64,000 bases of DNA from Paenibacillus pabuli NBRC 13638 (GCF_001514495.1 NZ_BCNM01000010.1:1-64000); one strand, 5' to 3'. Counted from the stretch's first letter, positions 52,871 to 62,116 are shown. Made by a program: numbers and translations. Notes: generated from the sequence alone by a model not told the origin.

Positions 52871-53830
52871 ATGTGGAACTGGATAGTAGCGATTTTGTCC
52901 GATCCGAATACGCGCTGGATATTGCTTGGTTGTCTGCTGCTCGGATTCAGTAGTGGAATTATTGGTTCATTCACATTTTTGCGCCGCCAAAGTCTCATGG
53001 GGGATACGCTGGCTCATGCAGCTCTGCCAGGGATTTGTATCGCGTTTATGTTAACGGAGACCAAATCAGTCGGATTATTTCTGTTCGGTGCGCTTGTGGC
53101 TGGAATCATTGCGACCTTCGGCATATCGTGGATTACTCGGTATTCCCGGATCAAGCAGGATGCGGCGATGGGAATTGTGCTGACTGTATTTTTCGGTATT
53201 GGCGTAGTGATGCTAACACGGATTCAGCATGGGGCAAGCGGCAGTCAAAGCGGACTTGATAAATACTTGTTTGGTCAGGCCGCATCCATGGTGATGACGG
53301 ATGTGTATGTCATGGGCGGCGTCTGTCTGGTACTACTGATTGCTTGTCTTGCATGGTTCAAGGAATTCAAGCTGGTGAGCTTTGATCCGGGATTTGCCCG
53401 GGGCATGGGACTGCCGGTGGGTATGCTGGAACAACTGATTCTGCTGCTGACCGTTATTGCGGTTGTTGCGGGGATTCAGGCGGTTGGCGTGGTGCTTGTC
53501 GCCGCTTTGCTGGTGACTCCTGCAGCAGCAGCCCGCTATTGGACGGACTCGCTCTCGCTTATGGTACTGCTGGCCGGTATATTTGGAGCACTGAGTGGTG
53601 CGACAGGTACCATCTTCAGCACATTGGTGCCTAATCTGCCGACAGGGCCAGTAACGGTACTGGCAGCGACAGTACTATTTGCGGGTTCCGCATTACTTGC
53701 TCCACGTCGTGGACTGCTGGCACGCCGTTTGCGAAGTATGCAGGCGAAATCCGCTTACTTAAGGGAAGAACATGCCACGCTCCAGACACTCTCTGCACAG
53801 CGGGCACAGCAGGAACGGGGTGAGTTGTAA
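52871..53830 (+). CDS. mntC: Manganese-type ABC transporter permease, first
   Basis: A 319-residue ABC-3 family permease with about eight or nine membrane helices and the family block SLMGDTLAHAALPGICIAF. The C-terminal 40 residues after LLAPRRGLLARRL are soluble and charged. The stop overlaps the start of the next permease gene by one base. Confidence 0.92.
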   Translation: MWNWIVAILSDPNTRWILLGCLLLGFSSGIIGSFTFLRRQSLMGDTLAHAALPGICIAFMLTETKSVGLFLFGALVAGIIATFGISWITRYSRIKQDAAMGIVLTVFFGIGVVMLTRIQHGASGSQSGLDKYLFGQAASMVMTDVYVMGGVCLVLLIACLAWFKEFKLVSFDPGFARGMGLPVGMLEQLILLLTVIAVVAGIQAVGVVLVAALLVTPAAAARYWTDSLSLMVLLAGIFGALSGATGTIFSTLVPNLPTGPVTVLAATVLFAGSALLAPRRGLLARRLRSMQAKSAYLREEHATLQTLSAQRAQQERGEL

Positions 53831-54702
53831 TGGCAACGTTTTGGATTATATTAACGGCCATCCTGGTATCCTCCGCTTGCGCCATTCTTGGCTGTTTTCT
53901 AATATTAAGGCGGATGGCTCTGGTTGGCGATGCGATCAGTCATGCGGTTCTTCCGGGTATTGCAATTGCTTTTCTGTGGAGCGGTTCACGTGATTCGCTG
54001 TGGATGCTGCTCGGTGCAACGGTATTTGGTTTACTGACGGTGTTCTTCATTCAAAGCTTGCAGGCTGGAGGACTATCATCCGATGCTTCCATCGGGATTG
54101 TATTTACAGCACTGTTCGCAGTGGGGGTCATTCTGATCAGTCTGAATGCCGGGCATATTGACCTGGATCTCGATTGTGTCTTGTTCGGTGAGATCGCTTA
54201 TGTCCAGTGGGATACGTTAACCCTTGGGGGCACAGATGTAGGGCCAAGGGCGGTCTGGATGCTGGGGATCACCTTGCTGGTCATCCTCGTTGTGATTGGA
54301 TTGTTCTACAAGCAATTCAAGCTGTGTGCTTTCGATCCGGCGCTGGCCGCGGCCTGCGGCATTCCGGTAGTGCTGTTCCACTATCTGCTTATGGGACTCG
54401 TTTCCATGACATCGGTGGCTTCATTTGAGAGCGTAGGGTCCATTTTGGTGGTAGGCATGTTGATTGTACCTGCAGCGACGGCTTACTTACTCACGGATCG
54501 ATTGGGTAAAATGATTCTGTACAGCGTGTTCGTAGGAGTGGCTTCCTCGATTGGAGGCTACATCATGGCTTATGCGCTGGATGCTTCCATTGCAGGTTGC
54601 ATGGTGGCGGTAGCAGGTATTCTGTTTGTCCTGGCCCTGCTGCTGTCTCCAAAGCATGGTATTGTCTTCCGTTATGCTCGTCGCAAATTCGCGGCACGTT
54701 AA
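53830..54702 (+). CDS. mntD: Manganese-type ABC transporter permease, second
   Basis: A 290-residue ABC-3 family permease with the block RMALVGDAISHAVLPGIAIAF and several hydrophobic helices. It overlaps mntC by one base, so the two permeases are translationally coupled and probably form a heterodimer, as in Bacillus MntC/MntD. Confidence 0.92.
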   Translation: MATFWIILTAILVSSACAILGCFLILRRMALVGDAISHAVLPGIAIAFLWSGSRDSLWMLLGATVFGLLTVFFIQSLQAGGLSSDASIGIVFTALFAVGVILISLNAGHIDLDLDCVLFGEIAYVQWDTLTLGGTDVGPRAVWMLGITLLVILVVIGLFYKQFKLCAFDPALAAACGIPVVLFHYLLMGLVSMTSVASFESVGSILVVGMLIVPAATAYLLTDRLGKMILYSVFVGVASSIGGYIMAYALDASIAGCMVAVAGILFVLALLLSPKHGIVFRYARRKFAAR

Positions 54703-54729
54703 TTCATAAAGACTTAAGATCCACCCAAT

Positions 54730-54771
54730 CCCAATAGCAGCTCCTCCTGCCGGAGTGAGCTGCTATTGGGA
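54730..54771. terminator. Terminator between the mnt operon and the SMP-30 gene
   Basis: cccaatagcagctc / gagctgctattggg perfect 14-pair stem around a loop with its own small stem. T-run is weak on the + strand. Confidence 0.7.
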
Positions 54772-54816
54772 TGCCTAAAGGTGACAATGAGGTGGATTAG
54801 ATAAATATAACAATCC

Positions 54817-55950
54817 TTACGGTTCCAAAAGCACCCGATGAACCCCTTGGCTTCCTCCCGGTGCGGTTCCGAGATATAAATATTTCCCCTGGCTTACGGC
54901 CGTGGTGATGCCATACAATGTTCCTTCAGGATCATGCCAGCTATTCACAAGCTCTCCTTCTGGTCCATATTCTGCGACAAGTCCATGTTTCACCGGCGCG
55001 CTGGCTCCATTTAACAAGGACTGTGGAACTTTGGACATCGTCGCGGCTACCCAAGGATGACTATGCATGTAATCGGCAAAAGACAGACGGGTTGTGAATA
55101 CTCCTACCCAAAAGTGTCCCTGTGCGTCACGGGTGATATTGTCCGGAAACCCAGCCAGATTCTCTGCAAAAATATCAGAGGTGCCTTGTTTGGGCCCCTT
55201 GAGCCAGTACCGGGTCAACTGATAATGATACGATTCGGCTACAAGCACGAAATCTTCTTCGGCAGACAATACGACCCCATTGGCAAAATATAAATCCTTA
55301 AGCAGAACGGTCGTCTGCTTGGTCAGCGGATCATATTTCAACAAGCGTCCATGCGGTTTATTCTCGGCAATTTCTTTGAACATGACCTTGCCATAGTTAG
55401 AGGTATCGGAGAAATAAATCGATCCGTCTTGAGCAATGTCCAGCTCGTTCGCCAGGTAGATCGGCCCTCCATCTACTTCATTGGTTAGTACTTCGATATT
55501 TCCGTTCGGGTCAATGGACAGCAGCCCTTTCTGAATATCTGCCACAATCAAATTTCCGGCAGCATCAAATTTCAGTCCGTTAGGTGTTCCGTGGGTATCG
55601 GCGAACACCTCCGCAGGCTGCGCCTTGCCCTCCGCGTCAAAGGTTACTCTGTAAATTTTGCCGTCGGAGTCACCCGTATACAGCCGCCCTTCTTTATCAA
55701 AAGTGATAAATTCCGGGAACTTCGCGCGGTCTGTAACCAGTTCTGCGGAGTTAAGTTTGTTGTTCTCTTTCCAGGGACCATCCTTCTCAAAAGAAGGAGC
55801 CACAGGTGCAGACCAAAGTGCAGGTTCTACCGGGGCGGGCATCAGCAGAAATACAGCGATTCCCAGCACAATGACCCCGAGCAGGGCCAGGCTCCATCTA
55901 CGAATTTGTTGACCAGTGGAACGTTTGTGTTTTTTTTGTTCTGTTGACAT
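54817..55950 (-). CDS. SMP-30/strictosidine synthase-like membrane protein
   Basis: A 377-residue protein. One membrane helix near the N terminus (WSLALLGVIVLGIAVFLLM) anchors a six-bladed beta-propeller (ITFDKEGRLYTGDSDGKIY, NGLKFDAAGNLIVADIQKGL, NVTRDAQG-type repeats) of the SMP-30/gluconolactonase/APMAP type. These often hydrolyse lactones or esters. Start 55950 follows GGAGGATT. Upstream lies a set of repeats and the remains of a TetR gene, its likely former regulator. Confidence 0.85.
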   Translation of the reverse strand: MSTEQKKHKRSTGQQIRRWSLALLGVIVLGIAVFLLMPAPVEPALWSAPVAPSFEKDGPWKENNKLNSAELVTDRAKFPEFITFDKEGRLYTGDSDGKIYRVTFDAEGKAQPAEVFADTHGTPNGLKFDAAGNLIVADIQKGLLSIDPNGNIEVLTNEVDGGPIYLANELDIAQDGSIYFSDTSNYGKVMFKEIAENKPHGRLLKYDPLTKQTTVLLKDLYFANGVVLSAEEDFVLVAESYHYQLTRYWLKGPKQGTSDIFAENLAGFPDNITRDAQGHFWVGVFTTRLSFADYMHSHPWVAATMSKVPQSLLNGASAPVKHGLVAEYGPEGELVNSWHDPEGTLYGITTAVSQGKYLYLGTAPGGSQGVHRVLLEP

Positions 55951-56009
55951 TATTAATCCTCCTAATATGGTTGCCTTGGCGAGCATACCCCCGACCATTC
56001 TTGAGGCAT

Positions 56010-56098
56010 CGTTTCTATTAAGAAACGGTGTTACCAAACTTCGAAAAAAAAATACCAATTCATAAATTAGCACAAATAATTTTGGTAACACTGTTTCC
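56010..56098. promoter_or_regulatory. TetR-type operator-like inverted repeats
   Basis: gaaacggtgttaccaaa (56022-56038) and tttggtaacactgtttc (56081-56097) are inverted copies differing at one base, about 42 bp apart, with a further palindrome gtttc-tattaa-gaaac at 56011-56026. They lie in the promoter region of the SMP-30 gene. A TetR-like repressor binding as two dimers is a reasonable reading. Confidence 0.55.
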
Positions 56099-56253
56099 TA
56101 TGAGAATCATAGTAACCAAACGGATACACTTGTGTCAAATCTTTTTTTAAGCGTGATGGCTTCAATGGCAACCTTTTTGCAAATGGTTAGGATGACTGTT
56201 ATAAATTGGCAACTCTGTTGCTGGTCAGTAACGTGATAATCGAATGAAGGTGA

Positions 56254-56505
56254 TCCTTAATTTACCGTTTATTTGTCAATAAAGAAGGTCTGGCCCAGCA
56301 GCAAGGACAGATTTCGGACCAGGAAGAGACAGGGACTCTTGTCAGCACTATATGGGCATCGCTGCACGGTGTAATCCACCTGTATATGGGCGGGTTCCTT
56401 GGTGATATAAAGGCAGCCCATACCGTATACAAACAAACAATGGATTTGATGTCCCAATCCTTGTTTGCAGTATCCAAACCAGACAGAGGAGCGGACAGGG
56501 AATGA
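56254..56505 (+). pseudogene. Remnant of a TetR family regulator gene
   Basis: The + strand frame read from 56254 to the TGA at 56503-56505 encodes 83 residues that look like the C-terminal ligand domain of a TetR regulator (TIWASLHGVIHLYMGGFLGD, then KAAHTVYKQTMDLMSQSL). The N-terminal helix-turn-helix and a start codon are missing; a stop lies just upstream (56251-56253). A terminator follows the stop, as expected of a former gene. The neighbouring operator-like repeats fit its lost target. Confidence 0.65.
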
Positions 56506-56518
56506 ATGCTAAAAGCGC

Positions 56519-56554
56519 GGTTCATCCTGCAGGGGGTGAACCATTTTTTTTGTT
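56519..56554 (+). terminator. Terminator after the TetR remnant
   Basis: ggttcatcc-tgca-ggggtgaacc hairpin followed by eight T. Confidence 0.9.
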
Positions 56555-56639
56555 TAGAGATTTATACATTACAAGGATAACTACGAAGGAAAAAGGATCC
56601 TGCCTAAGGGAATGCGTAATAGTATTACAGAAACGGAGA

Positions 56640-56800
56640 ATAAGAGCCGGCAGAAAAATGACTGCTGGCTAGTGAGCCTATTTACCCGGTAGAGTTGGGT
56701 TCGGGCTGCGACTGTGTCGTGCGTGAGCGTACATGCCTTGGGACAGACCCCACTTGTAAATGGCGTGAAGGTTCACCCGCATCGCGGGTTCCTTTGTTGC
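56640..56800 (+). ncRNA. Hairpin-rich region, possible structured RNA
   Basis: Five successive hairpins: 56647-56670 (gccggcag/ctgctggc), 56676-56708 (agcc..accc/gggt..gggct), 56710-56720 (cgac/gtcg), 56720-56733 (gtgcg/cgtac) and 56769-56795 (aagg..acccgc/gcgggt..cctt). No coding frame is convincing. It could be a stable small RNA; I could not match it to a known family such as 6S or a named riboswitch. Confidence 0.4.
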
Positions 56801-56880
56801 AGGCCGACGATCTGTGGTAAAATGTCGTTAGCTGTGACGTCCGGAGCATCCGCCTATGCGGATGGCGGGCGATCTTTTTG
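56789..56880 (+). promoter_or_regulatory. Promoter and attenuator-like terminator before the HAD gene
   Basis: A promoter-like pair (TTGTTG and TAAAAT, 18-bp spacer, near 56797-56825) is followed by a hairpin gtccg..catccgc-ctat-gcggatg..cgggc (56840-56871) and five T. The terminator sits about 55 bp before the HAD gene, so it may be the 3' end of a small RNA or an attenuator. Confidence 0.5.
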
Positions 56881-56933
56881 TGAGAGTATGTTGGATAAGG
56901 AGAAGTAGAGAGACAACTGAGGAGGAATACGGC

Positions 56934-57683
56934 ATGAGTGAACTAAAATACAAATTGCTTGCACTCGATATGGATGGAACATTGCTTAATGATAATCATG
57001 AAATTACACAGGAAACCGCCAAATGGATTCAGATCGCCATTCGGCGGGGCGTGCATGTGTGCCTTTCGACGGGAAGAGCGGTTTACCATGCGATGCCTTA
57101 TGCGGTACAGCTTGGACTGGAGACACCGATGATTACGGTCAATGGCAGTGAAGTCTGGAAAGCTCCGCATGATCTGCATATGCGTCATCTGATGGACCCG
57201 GCATTGATCCGCCAAATGCAGGAGATTGGCGAAAAATATAATAGCTGGTACTGGGCATACTCCGTGGAAGAGCTGTTCAACCGTGATCGTTGGACGGATA
57301 ATATTGAAGATCTGGAATGGCTAAAATTCGGATTCAATACCGAAGTAGATGAAGTTCGTCACCAGATTATGATGGAGCTGCAACAAATGGGTGGTCTGCA
57401 AATGACGAACTCCTCACCGGTTAATATTGAGATTAACCCTGGTGGTGTATCCAAAGCGAGCGGTGTAGCTGAAGTCTGCAAGCTGCTCGGCATAGAGATG
57501 TCTGAAGTGGTTGCTGTTGGAGACAGCTTGAACGATCTGGCTGTTATTGAAGCCGTGGGTCTTGGTGTTGCCATGGGCAATGCACAGGAACAGGTGAAGG
57601 AAGCGGCTGACCTGATCGTAGGGAGCAACAACGACGATGGCATTGTCGAAGTCATCCGTGATCATATTTTGAAGGGGGAGTAA
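56934..57683 (+). CDS. HAD superfamily phosphatase (Cof type)
   Basis: A 249-residue Cof-type HAD hydrolase with the nucleophile motif LALDMDGTLLN (Asp12, Asp14), motif II LSTGRA and the late VGDSLNDLAVIEAVG. It removes phosphate from sugar phosphates or similar small molecules; the substrate is unknown. GAGGAGG precedes the ATG; an earlier in-frame ATG at 56856 falls in the attenuator hairpin. Followed closely by a DUF456 gene. Confidence 0.93.
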   Translation: MSELKYKLLALDMDGTLLNDNHEITQETAKWIQIAIRRGVHVCLSTGRAVYHAMPYAVQLGLETPMITVNGSEVWKAPHDLHMRHLMDPALIRQMQEIGEKYNSWYWAYSVEELFNRDRWTDNIEDLEWLKFGFNTEVDEVRHQIMMELQQMGGLQMTNSSPVNIEINPGGVSKASGVAEVCKLLGIEMSEVVAVGDSLNDLAVIEAVGLGVAMGNAQEQVKEAADLIVGSNNDDGIVEVIRDHILKGE

Positions 57684-57686
57684 CCT

Positions 57687-58178
57687 TTGCTCGCAACCGT
57701 TGGCTGGATTTTAATTGTACTGCTATTTGCGGTGGGGATGGCCGGAACGGTATATCCCATATTGCCTGGTGCCATAGCGATTTTCTTCGCGTTTCTGGTC
57801 TATGGCTGGTTTTTCAGCTTTGATCCGTTCGGTGCGTGGTTCTGGATTATCCAGATTTTGATCGTAGTGGTGCTGTTTGTCGCTGATTATGTTGTCAGTG
57901 CCTGGGGTGTGAAGAAATTCGGCGGCTCCAAATTATCGACGACGCTTAGTACGATTGGTGTCATCATAGGCCCATTTGTCATTCCGGCATTCGGACTGGT
58001 TCTGGGGCCATTTATCGGTGCTTTTATCGGGGAACTGATCGGCGGGTCTTCACCTGCCAAAGCTTCCAAAGTCGGATTTGGCTCCGTGGTGGGGCTGTTT
58101 ACAAGCACCGTTATGAAAATTATTTTGCAAATCGTCATGATTGTTCTGTTTATTATCTGGGTGGTCAGATTCGCATAG
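57687..58178 (+). CDS. DUF456 family membrane protein
   Basis: A 163-residue protein with four or five hydrophobic helices and Gly-rich segments (GPFVIPAFGLVLGPFIGAFI). It matches the DUF456 family of small membrane proteins of unknown function. TTG start at 57687, six bases after GGGGGAG; it begins three bases after the HAD stop, so the two genes form an operon. Confidence 0.85.
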   Translation: MLATVGWILIVLLFAVGMAGTVYPILPGAIAIFFAFLVYGWFFSFDPFGAWFWIIQILIVVVLFVADYVVSAWGVKKFGGSKLSTTLSTIGVIIGPFVIPAFGLVLGPFIGAFIGELIGGSSPAKASKVGFGSVVGLFTSTVMKIILQIVMIVLFIIWVVRFA

Positions 58179-58238
58179 ACGTTCGGGAACGGCTTCATCT
58201 GGATGCACGTCGGTGTGGGGGAAAGAAGGGGAATTGGC

Positions 58239-59867
58239 TTGTCTAAGAAGGAAACATTCATTAAGGGTACGCTCATACTGGCGGCAGCTGCACTGATTGC
58301 GAGGGTACTCGGATTGGTTCAACGGGTGCCGCTGGAGCACATCCTCGGCGATATCGGTAACGCATCGTTTACGATCTCCAATACGGTATATTTAATGCTG
58401 TTAACCGTAGCAACAGCGGGCATACCCAGTACACTTAGTAAAATGGTGTCGGAGCGTTATGCACTGGGACGCGCAGGTGAAGCCCAACAAATCTACCGTG
58501 CAGCCCTGATTTTTGCGGCTGTAGCCGGGGTAGTCATGTCTGCTTTATTGTGGTTTGCGGCACCTTTTTATGCCACATACGTATCCAAAGTACCGGAATC
58601 GGTGAGCGCCATTCGGGCCTTGGCTCCGGCACTGCTGCTCTTTCCAGCCATCGCTATGATGCGTGGATATTTCCAGGGTCGCGGCAATATGACGGCAGGC
58701 GGCATTTCACAGATTGTGGAGCAGTTTGCACGTGTCGGTACTGCGATCATCGTGGCGTTTGTCATGCTGCAATGGAATTACGATGATCAAACGATTGCTG
58801 CCGGGGCATCATTTGGGGGCGTATTCGGAAGCATTGGCGCTTTTGCTGTCATGTTGTACTTCACCTTGAAGCTGCGCAAAAATGACCGTGCGGCGCAATT
58901 GAATTACGAGCGTGCGGAGCAATTGCCCATGCGGGGCATCTACAGCGATATTTTCAAGCTTTCGATTCCAATCGTATTATCTTCACTCGCTGTTCCGGCG
59001 ATTAACTTTATCGATTCATCACTTGTAGTTCCGCTCCTTAGTGGACGAATCGGACTGGAAGAAGCGACAGGAGTTCTTGCCATCCTAGGTGCCAAGGCCC
59101 AAAGTATTGCAGGCATTCCTCCGATTCTGGCTATCGCACTGAGTCAATCGCTTGTGCCAGTCATTTCGGCAGCTTTTGCACGCAAGGATGAAGTTCATCT
59201 GAAAAATCAGGTTACGCTTGCTCTACGCATTTCGATTCTGACAGGAATGCCAATCGTTATTGCTTTGTGTGCGGCGGCGTATTCCGTTAACGGCCTGCTG
59301 TTTACCAGCCCAGACGGGACACCAATCATTACATTGCTGACGTTCGGTACCATTTTCCAAATTACGATGATGACCACCAACTCCATTTTACTCGGGGTAG
59401 GTAAACCCCGGATTACAATGATCAGTGTGGCTGCGGGAATCGTAGTCAAACTCGTAGCGAGTCTAATCCTGGCTCCGATCTTTGGCATTTACGGGATCAT
59501 TATTGCGACCGCGTTGTGTTTCCTGGTTATTACGTACCTCAACCTGCGAGTGCTTCGGAAAATTGTTGATTTCTCGATCATGGGTGATCGCTGGAAAGGA
59601 TTCATCATTACTGTGCTGCTTGCGACGGGCGTTGGTTTTGTGGCAAACTGGGCTGGAAACTCCATCTTTGATTTATTCCTGCCAGCACGTGTATCTTTCC
59701 TCGTTACCTGTATGTTTGTAGGGGTTCTTGTGGTTGTCGTGTACCTCGTACTCATGGTTGTTCTGCGAGTATTGCGCAAGGATGAGCTGGGCAGTTACCC
59801 ACGGATTTTGCAAAAGATACTCCGTCCGCTCATGCGTCTACAGCGTGGAGCCTGGCAGCGTGGATAA
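58239..59867 (+). CDS. Polysaccharide/lipid flippase of the SpoVB/MurJ-like group
   Basis: A 542-residue protein with about 14 membrane helices of the MOP (multidrug/oligosaccharidyl-lipid/polysaccharide) flippase type. It starts KETFIKGTLILAAAALIARVLG, and contains MMRGYFQGRGNM and FGTIFQITMMTTNSILLGVG. Such proteins (YtgP, SpoVB, MurJ) flip lipid-linked cell wall precursors. TTG start at 58239 is seven bases after AGAAGGGG; GTG/ATG options upstream are possible. Confidence 0.87.
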   Translation: MSKKETFIKGTLILAAAALIARVLGLVQRVPLEHILGDIGNASFTISNTVYLMLLTVATAGIPSTLSKMVSERYALGRAGEAQQIYRAALIFAAVAGVVMSALLWFAAPFYATYVSKVPESVSAIRALAPALLLFPAIAMMRGYFQGRGNMTAGGISQIVEQFARVGTAIIVAFVMLQWNYDDQTIAAGASFGGVFGSIGAFAVMLYFTLKLRKNDRAAQLNYERAEQLPMRGIYSDIFKLSIPIVLSSLAVPAINFIDSSLVVPLLSGRIGLEEATGVLAILGAKAQSIAGIPPILAIALSQSLVPVISAAFARKDEVHLKNQVTLALRISILTGMPIVIALCAAAYSVNGLLFTSPDGTPIITLLTFGTIFQITMMTTNSILLGVGKPRITMISVAAGIVVKLVASLILAPIFGIYGIIIATALCFLVITYLNLRVLRKIVDFSIMGDRWKGFIITVLLATGVGFVANWAGNSIFDLFLPARVSFLVTCMFVGVLVVVVYLVLMVVLRVLRKDELGSYPRILQKILRPLMRLQRGAWQRG

Positions 59868-59914
59868 TCAATTCAACACACAACACACTGGATTATTTGT
59901 ATAAAAATAAGTAC

Positions 59915-59952
59915 AAGCTCTGTCTGCTTTCATAGCGGACAGGGCTTTTTGT
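59915..59952 (+). terminator. Terminator after the flippase gene
   Basis: agctctgtctgct / agcggacagggct hairpin followed by TTTTTG. Confidence 0.85.
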
Positions 59953-60047
59953 TATGTGAGCAAGAAGCCAGAATGAAGAGGCCAATCGAGATATAATAGA
60001 CGCTCTTTTTGTTTTTCTAGGCGATTTTCTTATGAGCTGGGCTGTTC

Positions 60048-61328
60048 TTAATGTGTCAAGGTTTGAGCATCATGTGCCAATGCGGTCTTCAGCATGCCAT
60101 ACCGATGTTCATGGCTCATCTCAAACAGCCAGGGGCGGCGTGGGACCGTGAGATGACCGAGACAATCGCGATTTTGCAGCCAGTCCTGTCTTGTTATCGG
60201 TTCATATGGCGTATCACCCCATACCGCCAGCAATTCAGGACTATACAACCGTTGTCCTTCCGCCAGCCATTCCTGATCCAGCAGCTCCTGGCTATAGAAC
60301 TCCGCTTCGCCGGCTTCATTTTCATGTGCGGTGAACAGACCGGGCCAGTATTCGGCACGTGAGCCACGGTGGGGAATCGAGCGCGCAAACTCCAACACCT
60401 GTGTGAAAACTTGTTCTACGCCAAACAGCATCGCATATAAGCCTTTGCCAAACATAATCCGTTCATGCAGCTTGCCAAAATGTTCAATAACCCGGCCTGC
60501 AAGACCTTCTCCACGTCCCAGTGGAAACACGATATGATTCAGTCCGGCCAAATTATGCAGATGGAATGCAGGTTTGGACAGTACTTGTTTTTGAAAATAG
60601 GGATGCTGCACCACACGGCTCTCGATATAATTCTGCTCATTAATAATTAACGCCACACTCAGCAGCGAGCTGCATCGCTCCAGCCAAAACCGTTCCCAGA
60701 ACGGTGTCATGAACGCCGATACATGAAAATGGGACAACAAATGAAAACAGCTCCGGCCGATCCGGCGGCTGTTCATATACAACAGAAGCTGGGGATAGGC
60801 ATCCTGAAAAATGAGTGCATTGCATCGCTCCAGTAGTCGATACATGTGTTCACGGTCTGTTTGATTTTGCAGATTGTGCATGAGGTCACTCTGAAGATCA
60901 GTCATGTGATACCCGCCGTTCCGGGATACCATATGGGCGAGCAGAGCCCAATGCAGCTCCGGATACTGTTCATAACATTCCAGGTATGCAGCTGTTCGAG
61001 TGATGTTGCTCCGGTTGTTCTCCTGCGTTAATGTCTTGATCTCTTCCAGAATAATGCAGTCCTCTTCACAGACCAGTGCACTGCGCTTATTTCGGGCAAA
61101 AGCATTCTCATTTCCGGGCAACAGCCGCTCCACTTCAGCTTGCAAGGCCGCAGCCATGTCGGAGTCCCAAACCATGTCACGCAATGGATGCCGAAGCCGG
61201 CTGGAGGCCTGCCAGGCTGCCTGTTTGCCCCGCCACACTTCCCGGGCTGCACCCGGAATGGATCGGACCATCTGCATGATCGACCCGTGATGAGCAGAAT
61301 TGGAAGAATCCGTTTTAACGGAAGTCAT
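60048..61328 (-). CDS. DUF2515 family protein (YppC-like)
   Basis: A 426-residue soluble, largely helical protein (NRSNITRTAAYLECYEQYPELHWALLAHM; LHNLAGLNHIVFPLGRGEGLA). It fits the DUF2515 family, whose Bacillus member is YppC; function unknown. GAAAGGA lies near the ATG on the minus strand. No neighbours in the same operon. Confidence 0.75.
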   Translation of the reverse strand: MTSVKTDSSNSAHHGSIMQMVRSIPGAAREVWRGKQAAWQASSRLRHPLRDMVWDSDMAAALQAEVERLLPGNENAFARNKRSALVCEEDCIILEEIKTLTQENNRSNITRTAAYLECYEQYPELHWALLAHMVSRNGGYHMTDLQSDLMHNLQNQTDREHMYRLLERCNALIFQDAYPQLLLYMNSRRIGRSCFHLLSHFHVSAFMTPFWERFWLERCSSLLSVALIINEQNYIESRVVQHPYFQKQVLSKPAFHLHNLAGLNHIVFPLGRGEGLAGRVIEHFGKLHERIMFGKGLYAMLFGVEQVFTQVLEFARSIPHRGSRAEYWPGLFTAHENEAGEAEFYSQELLDQEWLAEGQRLYSPELLAVWGDTPYEPITRQDWLQNRDCLGHLTVPRRPWLFEMSHEHRYGMLKTALAHDAQTLTH

Positions 61329-61470
61329 GCCACGACATCCTTTCCTGAAGTTCTGTTTATGGTAAGTTTGAAAAAGCTGTTGATCTCAGTATGCGCCGAA
61401 CATTTGACTTCCACTCCGCAATTTGCTTCACTTAGAGGATAAGACAAGGTATAGAAAGGAAGATGTTGTA

Positions 61471-61815
61471 ATGAAAAAGATTACATCGAAACCGGAATTT
61501 GATGTGGCTATCCAATCTCCGCGTTTGACTGTAGCTGTATTTAAGGCAGATTGGTGTGGTGATTGCAAGTTCATCGATCCGTTTATGCCTGAGGTTGAAG
61601 AGAAGTTTGCACGTGACGTCACCCTGATTGAGGTCGATGTAGATCAGGTGGGACCCGTGAGCGAAGAACAAAATATTCTTGGCATTCCCAGCTTTGTAGC
61701 TTACACGGATGGCCGGGAACTCGTTCGTTATGTGAACAAACTGCGCAAGTCGAGAGAAGAGATTGAGCAATTCCTGCAGCGTGCAGTTGAGGTGTATAAC
61801 ACGATTCATCAATAA
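61471..61815 (+). CDS. Thioredoxin family protein
   Basis: A 114-residue cytoplasmic thioredoxin-fold protein with the active site WCGDC (Cys29, Cys32) and the cis-proline in LGIPSFVAY. The middle residues differ from the thioredoxin CGPC, so redox potential and partners may differ. GAAAGGAAG precedes the ATG at 61471. Confidence 0.92.
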   Translation: MKKITSKPEFDVAIQSPRLTVAVFKADWCGDCKFIDPFMPEVEEKFARDVTLIEVDVDQVGPVSEEQNILGIPSFVAYTDGRELVRYVNKLRKSREEIEQFLQRAVEVYNTIHQ

Positions 61816-61855
61816 AGCATGACAGGTTCATTAGGTTAAAGGTTAGTATTAAAGG

Positions 61856-61893
61856 AACGCCATTTCTCTTGAAATAGGGAAGTGGCGTTTGTA
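61856..61893 (+). terminator. Hairpin after the thioredoxin gene
   Basis: aacgcca / tggcgtt stem with a long A/T-rich loop, followed by TTTGTAATTT. Weak terminator. Confidence 0.5.
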
Positions 61894-62020
61894 ATTTCGT
61901 CATTATCGGGAAATCCTACAGGGTAATGAGGTACATATTTACTGCTGACCTACGGGTCAACTTTTCGACAGACGTTAACATTTTGTCACAAAGCGCGGCG
62001 TCAATGACACATTTATCCGG

Positions 62021-62052
62021 TATAATGAATTTAGTTGTGAAATAAGTGTCAA
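62021..62052 (+). promoter_or_regulatory. ctaA promoter -10 and Rex-like half-site
   Basis: A TATAAT hexamer (62021-62026) is followed by TTGTGAAATAAGTGTCAA (62035-62052), whose first ten bases match the Rex consensus TTGTGAAATA; the second half matches poorly. Rex represses oxidase-related genes when NADH is high, which would suit ctaA. Weak. Confidence 0.35.
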
Positions 62053-62116
62053 AGTATCGAATCAAGCGAGGATGTAGTTCTTCGCCATCTTAAACCAACA
62101 GCGGGTGAGAATAAAA

